A stretch of DNA of 15,215 bases from JAVMKJ01 sp031732855. Its GTDB lineage: Bacteria; Pseudomonadota; Gammaproteobacteria; Competibacterales; Competibacteraceae. The number at the start of each line of letters is the position of its first letter. The stretch's first letter is position 1. The notes below the pieces were generated by a model that worked only from the letters and a program-made list of their open reading frames with translations, was not told the origin of the DNA and searched no databases. Location: NCBI GenBank assembly GCA_031732855.1, contig JAVMKJ010000159.1, positions 1-15,215 on the forward strand. Reading direction: 5' to 3'. This document shows positions 6,355 to 15,015 of this stretch, piece by piece. The position numbers were made by a program, and so were the translations under genes.

Positions 6355-8619
6355 CTACTTCCCCACCCGCAGCAGTCCGCTCAGGCCATGCTGCTCCAGG
6401 AACGCGTCGACGCGATCGCGGATGGCGGCGGCGCTGTCGAAGTCCGCCACCTCGGCCAGCAGCGCCTGTGCCTCGCCATAGGGAATGCTGCGGATCAGCC
6501 ACTTGATCTTGAGCAGGCTGCCCAGATTCATGCTGAGACTGTCGACTCCCATCGCCATCAGCAGCAGCGCGCCCGCCGGATCGCCCGCCATCTCGCCGCA
6601 GACGCTGATGGGCCGGCCGGCGGCCCGGACCTGCTCGACCACGTGGCGAATCGCCGCCAGCACCACCGGATGCAGGGAATCGTACAGCTTGGCCACCCGG
6701 TCGTTGTTGCGGTCCACCGCCAGCAGATACTGGGTTAGATCGTTGCTGCCGATCGACGCGAAATCGACCAGACGGATCAGCTTGTCGATCTGATAGACCG
6801 CCGAAGGCACCTCCACCATGATCCCCACCCGCGGGATGCCGACCGATACGCCGTCCTCCTCCAGTTCCACCCTGGCCTGGCGCAACAATTCGAGCGCCTC
6901 GCTCAACTCGCCGACCGTACTGATCATCGGGAACAGGATCGACAGATTCGAATGCACGGTACCGGCCCGCAGCATCGCCCGCAACTGGGTCTTGAACAGG
7001 TCGGGCTGATCCAGGCTGATGCGGATGCCGCGCCAGCCAAGATACGGGTTCTGCTCGCGGATCGGAAAATACGGCAGGGGCTTGTCGCCGCCGATGTCCA
7101 GGGTACGCAGCACCACCGGGCGCGGGTCCATGATCCGCAGCACCCGTGCATAGAGGGTGGCCTGCTCCTCCTCGCCCGGAAAGCGGTCGCGCAGAAAGAA
7201 ATGCAGCTCCGAGCGATACAGCCCCACACCCTGTACTCCGCTGTCGCGGGCGGCGGTGATATCGGCGAACAGCCCGGAGTTGGCGTGCAGCTCCAGCCGG
7301 TGACCGTCGGGGGTCTCCGCCGGCAGATCGCGCAAGTGTTGCAGGCCGCGGGACAGTTCGGCCTCCTCGGCGATCAGTTTCAGATATTCCTGCCGCAGCG
7401 CCGGACTGGGCTGGATGCAGACCCGCACCGTATAGCCGTCCACCACCACCTCGCGGCCGTTCAGCCGGCCCGGCGGCAGGTTGCTGACCCCGAACACCGC
7501 CGGGATTCCCAGCCCGCGCGCCAGCAGCGCGACGTGCGAAGTGTCGGTGCCGCGCACCGATACCAGTCCCTTGAGCTTCTCGATCGGCACGTCCAGCAGT
7601 TGCGAAACGCTGATTTCGTCGCCCATCAGGATGGTGTGGTCCGGGTAATGGCGGTTGATCGCCTGCTCCTCCTGCAGGCGATCCAGCAGGCGCTGGCCGA
7701 GATCGAGGATGTCGGCGGCCCGTTCCCGCAGGTAGGGATCGTCCATCTCGGCGAAGATGTTGGCGTACTCGAGCACGGTGGCGCGCAGCGCGCCCGGCGC
7801 CCAGTTGCCGGCATGGATCCGCTCCAGGGTGCCTTCGACCAGGCTGTCGCTGCTGAGCAGCAGGGCGTAGGCGTCGAACAGCGCCCGGTCGCCGGCCGAC
7901 AGCAGCAGCCGCATCCGCTCGCCGAGCCGCTGCAGCTCGGCCAGTTCCGTCGCCACCGCCTGCCGGAAGCGCGCAGCCTCGGCGACGGGATCATCGATAT
8001 CCTTGTCCGGCACCCGATCCAGGGCGGCGGCGGGAAACACCACCACGGCCTCGCCGATCGCCAGACCGCGGGCGCTGGCCACGCCTTCCAGGAACAGGAT
8101 ACCCGACAGCACGTTATCGTCGAGCCGCTCCAGCGACTGGCGGATTTCCGCCTGGGTGATGCAGCCGGCCAGTTGCGCGGCCAGCGTCACCAGGAAGGAT
8201 TCCTCGTCGGCGGTGTACCTGCGCTGCTCGCGCTGCTGCGCCACCAGAACGCCCAGCACCTTGCGCCGGCGGATGATCGGCACGCCGATGAAGCCATGGA
8301 ACGGCGCTTCGCCAGTGGCGGCGATGTAGCGGAAGGCGGGATGGGCGGGCGCATTGTCGACGTTGACCGGTTCGGCCCGGCTGGCGGCCAGACCGATGAG
8401 CCCCTGCCCCAGTTTGAGCCGCACCTTGCCGACCGCGCCCGGACGCAAGCCATCGGTGGCCATCAACACATGCTCGCCACGATGGTGGTCGGTCATGTAG
8501 ACCGAGCAGACGTCGGTGGGAATGGCGGCCTTGACCTGGGCCACGATGAGATTGAGGGCTTCGCCCAGGTCGCGGGTAGCGTTGATGTCCTGCACGATAC
8601 GCCGAAGGGTATCCAGCAT
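6355..8619 (-). CDS. ptsP: Phosphoenolpyruvate-protein phosphotransferase PtsP (enzyme I-Ntr)
   Basis: First enzyme of the nitrogen phosphotransferase relay: it takes phosphate from PEP and passes it to NPr, then to EIIA-Ntr. The protein has 754 residues; E. coli PtsP has 748. Order of parts: GAF sensor domain at about 17-155, enzyme I N-terminal helical domain at about 175-320, phospho-carrier domain with GTDTSHVALLARGLGIPAV and phospho-His362, then the PEP-binding TIM barrel with LDIGGDKPLPYF (507-518), NPYLGWRG (524-531), GSNDLTQY (624-631) and CGEMAGDP (674-681, Cys674 the likely proton donor). ATG 8619 is preferred, because GAGGA lies 8 bases upstream and the MLDTLRRIVQ start fits the family. 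A TTG at 8640 in the same frame would add seven residues and remove that spacing. It lies 42 bases after rppH, so co-transcription is likely. Confidence 0.96.
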   Translation of the reverse strand: MLDTLRRIVQDINATRDLGEALNLIVAQVKAAIPTDVCSVYMTDHHRGEHVLMATDGLRPGAVGKVRLKLGQGLIGLAASRAEPVNVDNAPAHPAFRYIAATGEAPFHGFIGVPIIRRRKVLGVLVAQQREQRRYTADEESFLVTLAAQLAGCITQAEIRQSLERLDDNVLSGILFLEGVASARGLAIGEAVVVFPAAALDRVPDKDIDDPVAEAARFRQAVATELAELQRLGERMRLLLSAGDRALFDAYALLLSSDSLVEGTLERIHAGNWAPGALRATVLEYANIFAEMDDPYLRERAADILDLGQRLLDRLQEEQAINRHYPDHTILMGDEISVSQLLDVPIEKLKGLVSVRGTDTSHVALLARGLGIPAVFGVSNLPPGRLNGREVVVDGYTVRVCIQPSPALRQEYLKLIAEEAELSRGLQHLRDLPAETPDGHRLELHANSGLFADITAARDSGVQGVGLYRSELHFFLRDRFPGEEEQATLYARVLRIMDPRPVVLRTLDIGGDKPLPYFPIREQNPYLGWRGIRISLDQPDLFKTQLRAMLRAGTVHSNLSILFPMISTVGELSEALELLRQARVELEEDGVSVGIPRVGIMVEVPSAVYQIDKLIRLVDFASIGSNDLTQYLLAVDRNNDRVAKLYDSLHPVVLAAIRHVVEQVRAAGRPISVCGEMAGDPAGALLLMAMGVDSLSMNLGSLLKIKWLIRSIPYGEAQALLAEVADFDSAAAIRDRVDAFLEQHGLSGLLRVGK

Positions 8620-8661
8620 GGAACCGTCCTCAACAGGCAACAGGCAACGAAGCGGGAATAT

Positions 8662-9531
8662 TCAGCGCCGGGACACGCGGTGCGGATCCGGCGCGACCGG
8701 CCGCGGCGACCGGACCTCCTCCAGGGATGCCATGGCGATCGATGGCTCCAGCGGGGGGGCGGTGGAGTTCGATTCCAGCACGCTCGCGCGCCGCGCCGAA
8801 ACGACCATGCGGGTGATCACGGGGTGATGGCTGGTTTCCACTCGCCGCAGCGGCAAGAGGATGGTCTGCTTGATCGCGACGGTCGCTTGCGAGATCGCCG
8901 CGGACGGGCGATCCGGTTCCGACCGGCGGGCGACCACGGCGATTCCCGGACATATCGATCGGGCCGGTTCCCGCCGGGATCGATCCGCGTGCTCGCGCGG
9001 ACCGGCGAACAGGTTCTCGGTTTCGTCCGAGACCGCGGGCCGTCCCTGGGTCTGGAATCCGGAAAACAGGAGCGGGGCGAGTTCGTGCAGGGCCCGCCAG
9101 TAGACGTATCGTTTGAACGGGACCACCGCGCGCAGGGGATACCAGTAATCCACCCATTGCCAGTGATCGAATTCCGGGCGCTCGGACAAATCCAGTCGCA
9201 CCTCGTCCTCGCCGCCCAGCATCAACAACAGGAACCAGATCTGTTTCTGCCCGATGCACTGCCGGCCGCCGCCATGCCGCACCAACCGCTTGGGCAGGCG
9301 ATAGCGCAGCCAGCCATTGGTGCAGCCGATCACCCGGACATGTTCCGGCCGCAAGCCGATTTCTTCGGCCAGCTCGCGAAACATGGCCTGCTCGGGCGAC
9401 TCATCCCGCTGAATGCCACCCTGGGGAAACTGCCAGGAGCGCTGCCCGATCCGCTTTCCCCAAAATAGCCGTCCTTCCGCGTTACACAGGATGATGCCGA
9501 CGTTTGGCCGATAACCCTCCGAATCGATCAC
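8662..9531 (-). CDS. rppH: RNA pyrophosphohydrolase RppH with long C-terminal tail
   Basis: Nudix hydrolase that removes pyrophosphate from 5'-triphosphorylated mRNA and so triggers RNase E-dependent decay. The N terminus MIDSEGYRPNVGIILCN and the WQFPQGG stretch are RppH hallmarks. The Nudix box runs Gly38 to Leu60, with Glu44 and the metal-binding core RELAEEIG at 52-59. The conserved domain ends near FKRYVYWRALHELAPL (139-154). The protein is 289 residues, against 176 in E. coli. About 130 residues (from about 160, bases 8662-9054) form an Arg/Ser/Pro-rich tail with no motif that I recognise. The start is GTG at 9531; a stop lies in frame upstream and no strong Shine-Dalgarno precedes it. 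The gene leads a likely rppH-ptsP operon and is divergent from the macroglobulin gene. Identity is sure; the tail could be a real extension or readthrough after an old frameshift. Confidence 0.95.
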   Translation of the reverse strand: MIDSEGYRPNVGIILCNAEGRLFWGKRIGQRSWQFPQGGIQRDESPEQAMFRELAEEIGLRPEHVRVIGCTNGWLRYRLPKRLVRHGGGRQCIGQKQIWFLLLMLGGEDEVRLDLSERPEFDHWQWVDYWYPLRAVVPFKRYVYWRALHELAPLLFSGFQTQGRPAVSDETENLFAGPREHADRSRREPARSICPGIAVVARRSEPDRPSAAISQATVAIKQTILLPLRRVETSHHPVITRMVVSARRASVLESNSTAPPLEPSIAMASLEEVRSPRPVAPDPHRVSRR

Positions 9532-9733
9532 GTTGAGAACCGATATGTCACAATGAGAGATGTTGCAATGAATTGTTCATATTATTCTTTCATAACGCGG
9601 CGGTTTTCGCCATGGCCGAAATACCCGCCCCCGCCGCGGGCCGGTCGCCCGGCGGCCGGCTATCCTCTAATGGTAGCGCGATGGCGGCGCTTCGGATAAC
9701 GGCAAGCCCGCGCCTCTCACCCTTCAAAGTCTC
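9532..9733. promoter_or_regulatory. Divergent promoter region between rppH and the macroglobulin gene
   Basis: The rppH-proximal part (about 9555-9595) is AT-rich, in contrast to the surrounding GC-rich DNA, and probably carries promoters for one or both directions. On the minus strand TTGCAA and TATCGG are 17 bases apart, which would start rppH RNA almost at its GTG. The macroglobulin-proximal part is very GC-rich, with GCGGCGG (9597-9603) and CCGCCGC (9631-9637) as a loose inverted repeat. I cannot assign a firm promoter to the macroglobulin gene. The stretch 9661-9690 faintly resembles a tRNA D-arm, but it folds into no cloverleaf. Confidence 0.35.
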
Positions 9734-9739
9734 AAGGAG
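9734..9739 (+). promoter_or_regulatory. Strong ribosome binding site of the macroglobulin gene
   Basis: AAGGAG, six bases before ATG 9746. It fixes the start and fits the signal peptide that follows. Confidence 0.8.
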
Positions 9740-9745
9740 TTTGCA

Positions 9746-12700
9746 ATGCGTCGTCTATTGTACCTGCTGCCGCCCTTGCTGGCGCTGCTGCTGTCTTTCG
9801 GCGCCCGCGCGTTCGACGATGTGCAACTCGCCGTGCCGGCGGCCCAGTACCTGCAATCGATCCGCGAGGGCCGCGACGCCGCCGGCCAGCCGGCCGCCGC
9901 GTTGTTGCAGCAGGCCGAACAGCAGGCGCGGCAGAAGAACTGGACCGCCGCCATCGCCGCTTACGAAACCGCCATCGCCGCCGGCGCCGATCAGACCGCA
10001 ACCTGGTTGGCGCTGAGCCAGATCTGGCAGGCCCGGGCCGATCAGCAGGCCAAGGACGATGACAGCGAGGCTCGGCAACGGTCCAGGGATCGATCCCGCC
10101 AGGCCGCCTGGAACGCCTCGCAAGCGGCCCGCGCTCCCTTCGAACGCGCCCGCGCCCTGTTTCGGCTGGGCGAACTGTACGACCGCGACAAGGAACCGAA
10201 AAAGGCCATCGCCGCGTTCCGCGAAGGGCTGGAACTGGAGGACAACCCCCGCGTGGCCAAGCGCCATCAGGAACTGGCGGACGCCAACGCCTTCCAGATC
10301 AAGGGCGTCCAGGTCGAATCCGACAGCGCTACCCCGAACATCTGCCTCAAGTTCTCCGACGAACTCGCCAAGGGCCGGCAGATTCATTACGAGGATTACC
10401 TGGTCATCCAGCCGGCCATCCAGGCGGTGGTCAGCGCTCGGGAACAGATGTTGTGCGTGGAGGGCGTCCGTCACGGCCAGAGCTACACCGTCAAGGCACG
10501 GGCCGGCATCCCCTCGGCGACGGGCGAGAAGACCCGCGCCGCGCAGGACTTCACCGCCAAGGTCGAGGATCGCAAACCCACCCTGGGATTCCGGGGCGCG
10601 ACCTACGTGCTGCCCAAAGCCAGCGGCCAACAACTCCCCCTGACCAGCGTCAACCTGGACGCGGCGCGACTGCGGGTGCTGCGCGTCAACGACCGCAACC
10701 TGCTCCGGGAGATCGAGAACCGCCGTATCACCAACCTGCTGGACGGCTACGACCTCAAGACCATCGCCAACCGATCCGGCGAGCAGATCTGGGAAGGCAC
10801 CCTGACCCTGGCCGGCGGCGAACGCAACCAGGACGTGACCACCGCCGTGCCGATCGGCGAAATCCTGCGCGACCCCCAGCCGGGCATCTACATCGTGACC
10901 GCCGAACCGACCACCGAGGATCCGGACAGTTACGACAATCGCGCCACCCAATGGCTGGTGGTCTCCGACCTCGGCCTGTTCACGATGCGCGGCAACGACG
11001 GCCTGCACGTGTTCGTGCGCTCGCTGGCCACCGCCCAGCCGCGGTCCGGCGTGGAATTGCGGCTGTACGCCCGCAACAACGGCGAACTGGGCAAGGTTAC
11101 CACCGACGGCAAGGGCTACGCCCGCTTCGATCCGGGCCTGCTGCGCGGCGGCGGCGGGCGCGAACCGGCGGCGCTGATGGCCTTCGGCGGCGGCGACTAC
11201 AATTTTCTCGATCTGACCAAGCCGGCCTTCGATCTGAGCGACCGCGGGGTCGAGGGTCGCGCCGCGCCCGGAGCGGTGGACGCCTTCCTGTACACCGAGC
11301 GCGGCGTCTACCGGCCCGGCGAAACGGTCGAATTGATGGCCCTGGCTCGCGACAGCCGGGGCTACGCCCAGCCGGACGCGCCGCTGACCCTGAAGGTGTT
11401 CCGTCCCGACGAGGTGGAAGCCGCGCAACTGCGGCCGGCCAGTCCGGCGCTGGGCGGCCATCACGTCCGACTGCCGCTGCCCTCGAACGCCCGCACCGGC
11501 GCCTGGACGGTCAAGGCCTACACCGATCCCAAGGGCGAGCCGGTCGGACAGATCGGTTTCCAGGTCGAGGATTTCGTCCCGCAACGGTTGAAACTGGAAC
11601 TGAGTTCCGCCGCCCCGGTGCTGAAGCCGGGCGAACCGGCGGTGGTCGACATCAACGGCCGCTTCCTGTACGGCGCGCCGGCGGCCAATCTCAAGGCCGA
11701 GGCCGAGGTGGTGCTGCGCGAGGATCCCGACCCCTACCCCACCTTCCCCGGCTACCGCTTCGGGCTGGCGCAGGACAGTTGGACCGCCCAGCGCTTCCCC
11801 GTGGCCCTGGCCGGCACCGATGCCCAGGGCAAGGCGCAGGCCCAGGTGACCCTGAACGACGTACCGGACACCACCCGGCCGTTGCAGGCACGGGTGCGGG
11901 TGTCGCTGTTCGAACCCGGCGGCCGGCCGGTGACCCGCAGTCTGAACCTGCCCTACCGCACCCAACCCTTCGTCATCGGCATCAAGCCGCGCTTCGGCGA
12001 CGACGGGGTTCGCACCGGTCAGGACGCGACGTTCGACGTGATCGCCCTGGATCCGCTCGGCCGGCCGCAGGCCAAAAACGGGCTGCGCGCCGACCTGGTG
12101 CGCGAGGAATATCAGTACTACTGGTATCACGACGACGGTCGCTGGAACTACAAGCTGGTGATCCGCGACAGCGCGCCGGTGACCGGCCAGACGCTCGATC
12201 TCGGCGCGGGGCAGCCTGCCGTCGTGACCCACAAGCCGTCCGACTGGGGGCATTACCGGCTGGACGTGCTGGATCCCGCCACCGGCGTCGCTTCCAGCGT
12301 GCGCTTCACCGCCGGCTGGTTCGAGAGCCCCAGCGAGGGCGATACGCCCGATCAGATGAAGGTCACGCTGGACCAGCCGCGCTATCCGGCCGGCGCAACC
12401 GCCCGAATCTTTCTCCGGGCACCGTTCGCCGGCGAAGTGCTGCTGAACGTGGTCGGCGACCGGCTCTGGCTGAGCCGGACGGTCGGCGTCCCGGCGGACG
12501 GAGCGACGGTGGATCTGCCGATTCCGGCGGAATGGGGACCGGGCGTCTACGTGACCGCCACCGCCTTCCGCCCGGCCGACAGCGCCGCCCGGAGGGGACC
12601 GGGCCGGGCCATCGGCGTCGCCTGGGTCGGGCTGGACTCCGCGCCGCGCACGCTCGACGTCGCCTTGAACGCCCCGGCCGAGTGGAAACCGCGCCAGACC

Positions 12701-14956
12701 GTGGAACTGCCCGTGACCGTCACCGGCCTCGACCCCGGCCAGCCGGCTTACGTGACCGTGGCGGCCGTCGACGAAGGGGTCCTGCAACTGACCGACTTCG
12801 CGACCCCGGACCCGGTCAAGTATTTTCTCGGCAAGCGCCGGCTCGGCATGCAACTGCTCGACCTGTACGGCAAACTGATCGAGGCCGGCGGCCGGCCCGG
12901 ACAGATCAAGGTCGGTGGCGACGCCGACACCCGGCAACTGGACGGTTCCGGGGTGCGGACGGTGAAGACCCTGGCGCTGTTCTCCGGACCGGTGGCGCTG
13001 GACGCCAGCGGCCAGGCGAAGATTCCGCTGGCGCTGCCGGACTTCAACGGCCAGTTGCGGCTGATGGCGGTGGCCTGGGACCGCAACCGGGTCGGCCGGG
13101 CCGAGGCCGCGCCGCTGGTGCGCGATCCGCTGGTGGCGCGGGTTTACTTGCCGCGCTTCCTGGCGCCGGAGGACGAGAGCCGGGTCACGGTGACCGTGCA
13201 GAACCTGAACGCCCCGCCGGGCGAGTACCGCATCCGCTTGAGCGCCGAGGGCGCGGCGGCGGTGGCCGAACCGGCGGCGTTCGTGTTCGCGGTCGCCGAT
13301 TCCGCCAGGCAGAATCAGGAGAGCCGCGGCTTCACCCTGCGTGGATTGCGGCCTGGGGTGGGCCAAATCCGGCTGCACCTGGACGGACCGAACGGCTTCC
13401 AACTGGTGCGGGAATCGGAAATCGGCGTGCGGCCAGCCCAGACCATCGCCACGTCTCGCACCGCCCGCCGGCTGAACCCCGGCGAATCGCTGCGGATCGG
13501 CAACGAGTTGCTGGGCGACTATCTGCCCGGCACCGGTCAGGTCCGGCTCGGCTTCGGCAGCCGGCCCAATCTCAACGTCCCCGAACTGCTGGCGCAACTG
13601 GATCGCTATCCCTATGGCTGCCTGGAACAGACCGTCAGCCGCGCCCTGCCGTTGATCTACTTCAATCAGGTCGCCGAGATCTGGGCCGGCCAGAACGCTA
13701 CCGAAGCCGGGCTGCGGGCGCGGGTGCAGGACGCCATCCAGCGCCTCCTGACCCTGCAGGACGCCGGCGGCGGCTTCGGGCTGTGGAGTCCCGACAGCGA
13801 GGTCGAGAACTGGCTGTCGGCCTACGCCATGGACTTTCTGGTCCGCGCCCGACAGGAGCGGTACCTGGTGCCGGAGTCGGCCTACCAGCACGGATTGAAA
13901 TACTTGCAGGAGCAGTTGAGCACCGACGCTTTCGGCGAGGCGGAACTGAGTTGGCGGGCTTACGCGCTCTACGTGCTGGCGCGGGAGCAGAAGGCGGCCA
14001 TCGGCGATCTGCGCTATCTCCACGATAATTATCTGCAAAAGCTGCCGACCGCCCTGGCGCAGGCCCAACTCGGGGCGGCGCTGGCCCGTTACGGCGAACT
14101 GGGCCGGGCCGGGGAAGCGTTCGCCGCCGCCTCGAACCGGACGAACCGGGCGACGGTGCGCGACTACGGCACGCCGCTGCGCGACCGGGCGGCATTGCTG
14201 GCGCTGCTGGCCGAAGCGGGATTGTTGCCGGAGCGGGTGCCGCAGTTGGCCGAGCAAGTCGCCGCCGAGTTCAACCAGCGCCGCTACGCCAGCACCCAGG
14301 AACAGGCCTGGCTGTTGCTGGCGGCCCAGGCGCTGCTGAAACAGGCCGGTCGGATGCGGCTGGCGGTGGACGGACAGGCGATCACCGCCGATCCGTTCTA
14401 TCTGTCGCCCACGGCCGAACAACTGGCCAGGGGGTCGACCGCGACCAATCAGGGCGCCGAACCGGTCTGGGCTGTTTCGAACCTGAGCGGCGTGCCGGTC
14501 GCGCCGCAGCCGCCGGCGCAAAACGGCTTTACCATCAGCCGCCGCTACTACACCCGTGCCGGCAAGGACGTGGACCCGGCCCAGATCCGCCAGAACGACC
14601 TGCTGGTGGTGGTGGTTGCCGGCGAGGCGCAAGGGAGCGAGCAACAACAGGCGCTGGTGGTGGATCTGCTGCCGGCGGGCCTGGAGATCGAGAACGCCCG
14701 GCTGGCCCACAACGCCTCGACCACCGAGATCGCCTGGCTGCCGGAGCTGACCGAGACGCTCCACACCGAATTCCGCGACGATCGCTTCGCGGCGGCGCTG
14801 GACATCGAACCGGGTGCCTCGCGGAAATTCACCCTGGCTTATCTGGTCCGGGCGGTGACGCCGGGCGTCTACCGGCAGCCGGCGGTGTTCGTGGAAGACA
14901 TGTACAAGCCTTGGCAGTTCGGCCGCGGCGCGATGGGGACGGTGAAGGTGGAGTGA
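9746..14956 (+). CDS. Alpha-2-macroglobulin family protein with thioester motif
   Basis: A 1736-residue envelope protein of the bacterial alpha-2-macroglobulin family, thought to trap attacking proteases covalently. Residues 1-22 are a signal peptide I type (hydrophobic core, then GARA before FDD). There is no lipobox cysteine, so it is probably soluble in the periplasm, unlike E. coli YfhM, which is a lipoprotein. Residues about 50-180 form a TPR-like helical region. A beta-rich domain follows with Cys200 and Cys237, then the MG2-type signature YTERGVYRPGETVEL (516-530), and a candidate bait region near KYFLGKRRLG (from 1025). The A2M signature DFNGQLRLMAVAW starts at 1099. The thioester sequence YGCLEQ has Cys1292 and Gln1295, followed by an alpha-helical thioester domain with GGGFGLWSPDSEVENWLSAY, and the typical end AVFVEDMYKPWQFGRG. 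Only three cysteines occur in the whole protein. In many genomes pbpC (penicillin-binding protein 1C) follows; none is visible in the 259 bases left. Confidence 0.95.
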   Translation: MRRLLYLLPPLLALLLSFGARAFDDVQLAVPAAQYLQSIREGRDAAGQPAAALLQQAEQQARQKNWTAAIAAYETAIAAGADQTATWLALSQIWQARADQQAKDDDSEARQRSRDRSRQAAWNASQAARAPFERARALFRLGELYDRDKEPKKAIAAFREGLELEDNPRVAKRHQELADANAFQIKGVQVESDSATPNICLKFSDELAKGRQIHYEDYLVIQPAIQAVVSAREQMLCVEGVRHGQSYTVKARAGIPSATGEKTRAAQDFTAKVEDRKPTLGFRGATYVLPKASGQQLPLTSVNLDAARLRVLRVNDRNLLREIENRRITNLLDGYDLKTIANRSGEQIWEGTLTLAGGERNQDVTTAVPIGEILRDPQPGIYIVTAEPTTEDPDSYDNRATQWLVVSDLGLFTMRGNDGLHVFVRSLATAQPRSGVELRLYARNNGELGKVTTDGKGYARFDPGLLRGGGGREPAALMAFGGGDYNFLDLTKPAFDLSDRGVEGRAAPGAVDAFLYTERGVYRPGETVELMALARDSRGYAQPDAPLTLKVFRPDEVEAAQLRPASPALGGHHVRLPLPSNARTGAWTVKAYTDPKGEPVGQIGFQVEDFVPQRLKLELSSAAPVLKPGEPAVVDINGRFLYGAPAANLKAEAEVVLREDPDPYPTFPGYRFGLAQDSWTAQRFPVALAGTDAQGKAQAQVTLNDVPDTTRPLQARVRVSLFEPGGRPVTRSLNLPYRTQPFVIGIKPRFGDDGVRTGQDATFDVIALDPLGRPQAKNGLRADLVREEYQYYWYHDDGRWNYKLVIRDSAPVTGQTLDLGAGQPAVVTHKPSDWGHYRLDVLDPATGVASSVRFTAGWFESPSEGDTPDQMKVTLDQPRYPAGATARIFLRAPFAGEVLLNVVGDRLWLSRTVGVPADGATVDLPIPAEWGPGVYVTATAFRPADSAARRGPGRAIGVAWVGLDSAPRTLDVALNAPAEWKPRQTVELPVTVTGLDPGQPAYVTVAAVDEGVLQLTDFATPDPVKYFLGKRRLGMQLLDLYGKLIEAGGRPGQIKVGGDADTRQLDGSGVRTVKTLALFSGPVALDASGQAKIPLALPDFNGQLRLMAVAWDRNRVGRAEAAPLVRDPLVARVYLPRFLAPEDESRVTVTVQNLNAPPGEYRIRLSAEGAAAVAEPAAFVFAVADSARQNQESRGFTLRGLRPGVGQIRLHLDGPNGFQLVRESEIGVRPAQTIATSRTARRLNPGESLRIGNELLGDYLPGTGQVRLGFGSRPNLNVPELLAQLDRYPYGCLEQTVSRALPLIYFNQVAEIWAGQNATEAGLRARVQDAIQRLLTLQDAGGGFGLWSPDSEVENWLSAYAMDFLVRARQERYLVPESAYQHGLKYLQEQLSTDAFGEAELSWRAYALYVLAREQKAAIGDLRYLHDNYLQKLPTALAQAQLGAALARYGELGRAGEAFAAASNRTNRATVRDYGTPLRDRAALLALLAEAGLLPERVPQLAEQVAAEFNQRRYASTQEQAWLLLAAQALLKQAGRMRLAVDGQAITADPFYLSPTAEQLARGSTATNQGAEPVWAVSNLSGVPVAPQPPAQNGFTISRRYYTRAGKDVDPAQIRQNDLLVVVVAGEAQGSEQQQALVVDLLPAGLEIENARLAHNASTTEIAWLPELTETLHTEFRDDRFAAALDIEPGASRKFTLAYLVRAVTPGVYRQPAVFVEDMYKPWQFGRGAMGTVKVE

Positions 14957-14979
14957 TCGAGCGCGGCAGTCTCTATTTC

Positions 14980-15015
14980 GGCATGGCCGACGATGAAACC
15001 GTCGTCGGCCATGCC
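14980..15015 (+). terminator. Hairpin downstream of the macroglobulin gene
   Basis: Perfect 14-base stem GGCATGGCCGACGA (14980-14993) with its complement at 15002-15015 and an 8-base loop, starting 24 bases after the stop codon. No T tract follows, so it is either a factor-dependent terminator or a 3' end stabiliser. Confidence 0.55.

Noticed and set aside
8620..8640. TTG 8640 as ptsP start
   Set aside because: The ATG at 8619 has a well-placed GAGGA, which would fall inside the coding region of the longer form, and it fits known PtsP N termini.
9655..9715. tRNA-like stretch (CTAATGGTAGCGCGATGG...)
   Set aside because: It resembles a D-arm only; no acceptor stem, anticodon loop or TTCRA T-loop can be placed.
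9755..14764. A 1669-codon open frame antisense to the macroglobulin gene
   Set aside because: Same artefact of high GC at third codon positions. The sense frame has signal peptide, ribosome site and all family signatures.
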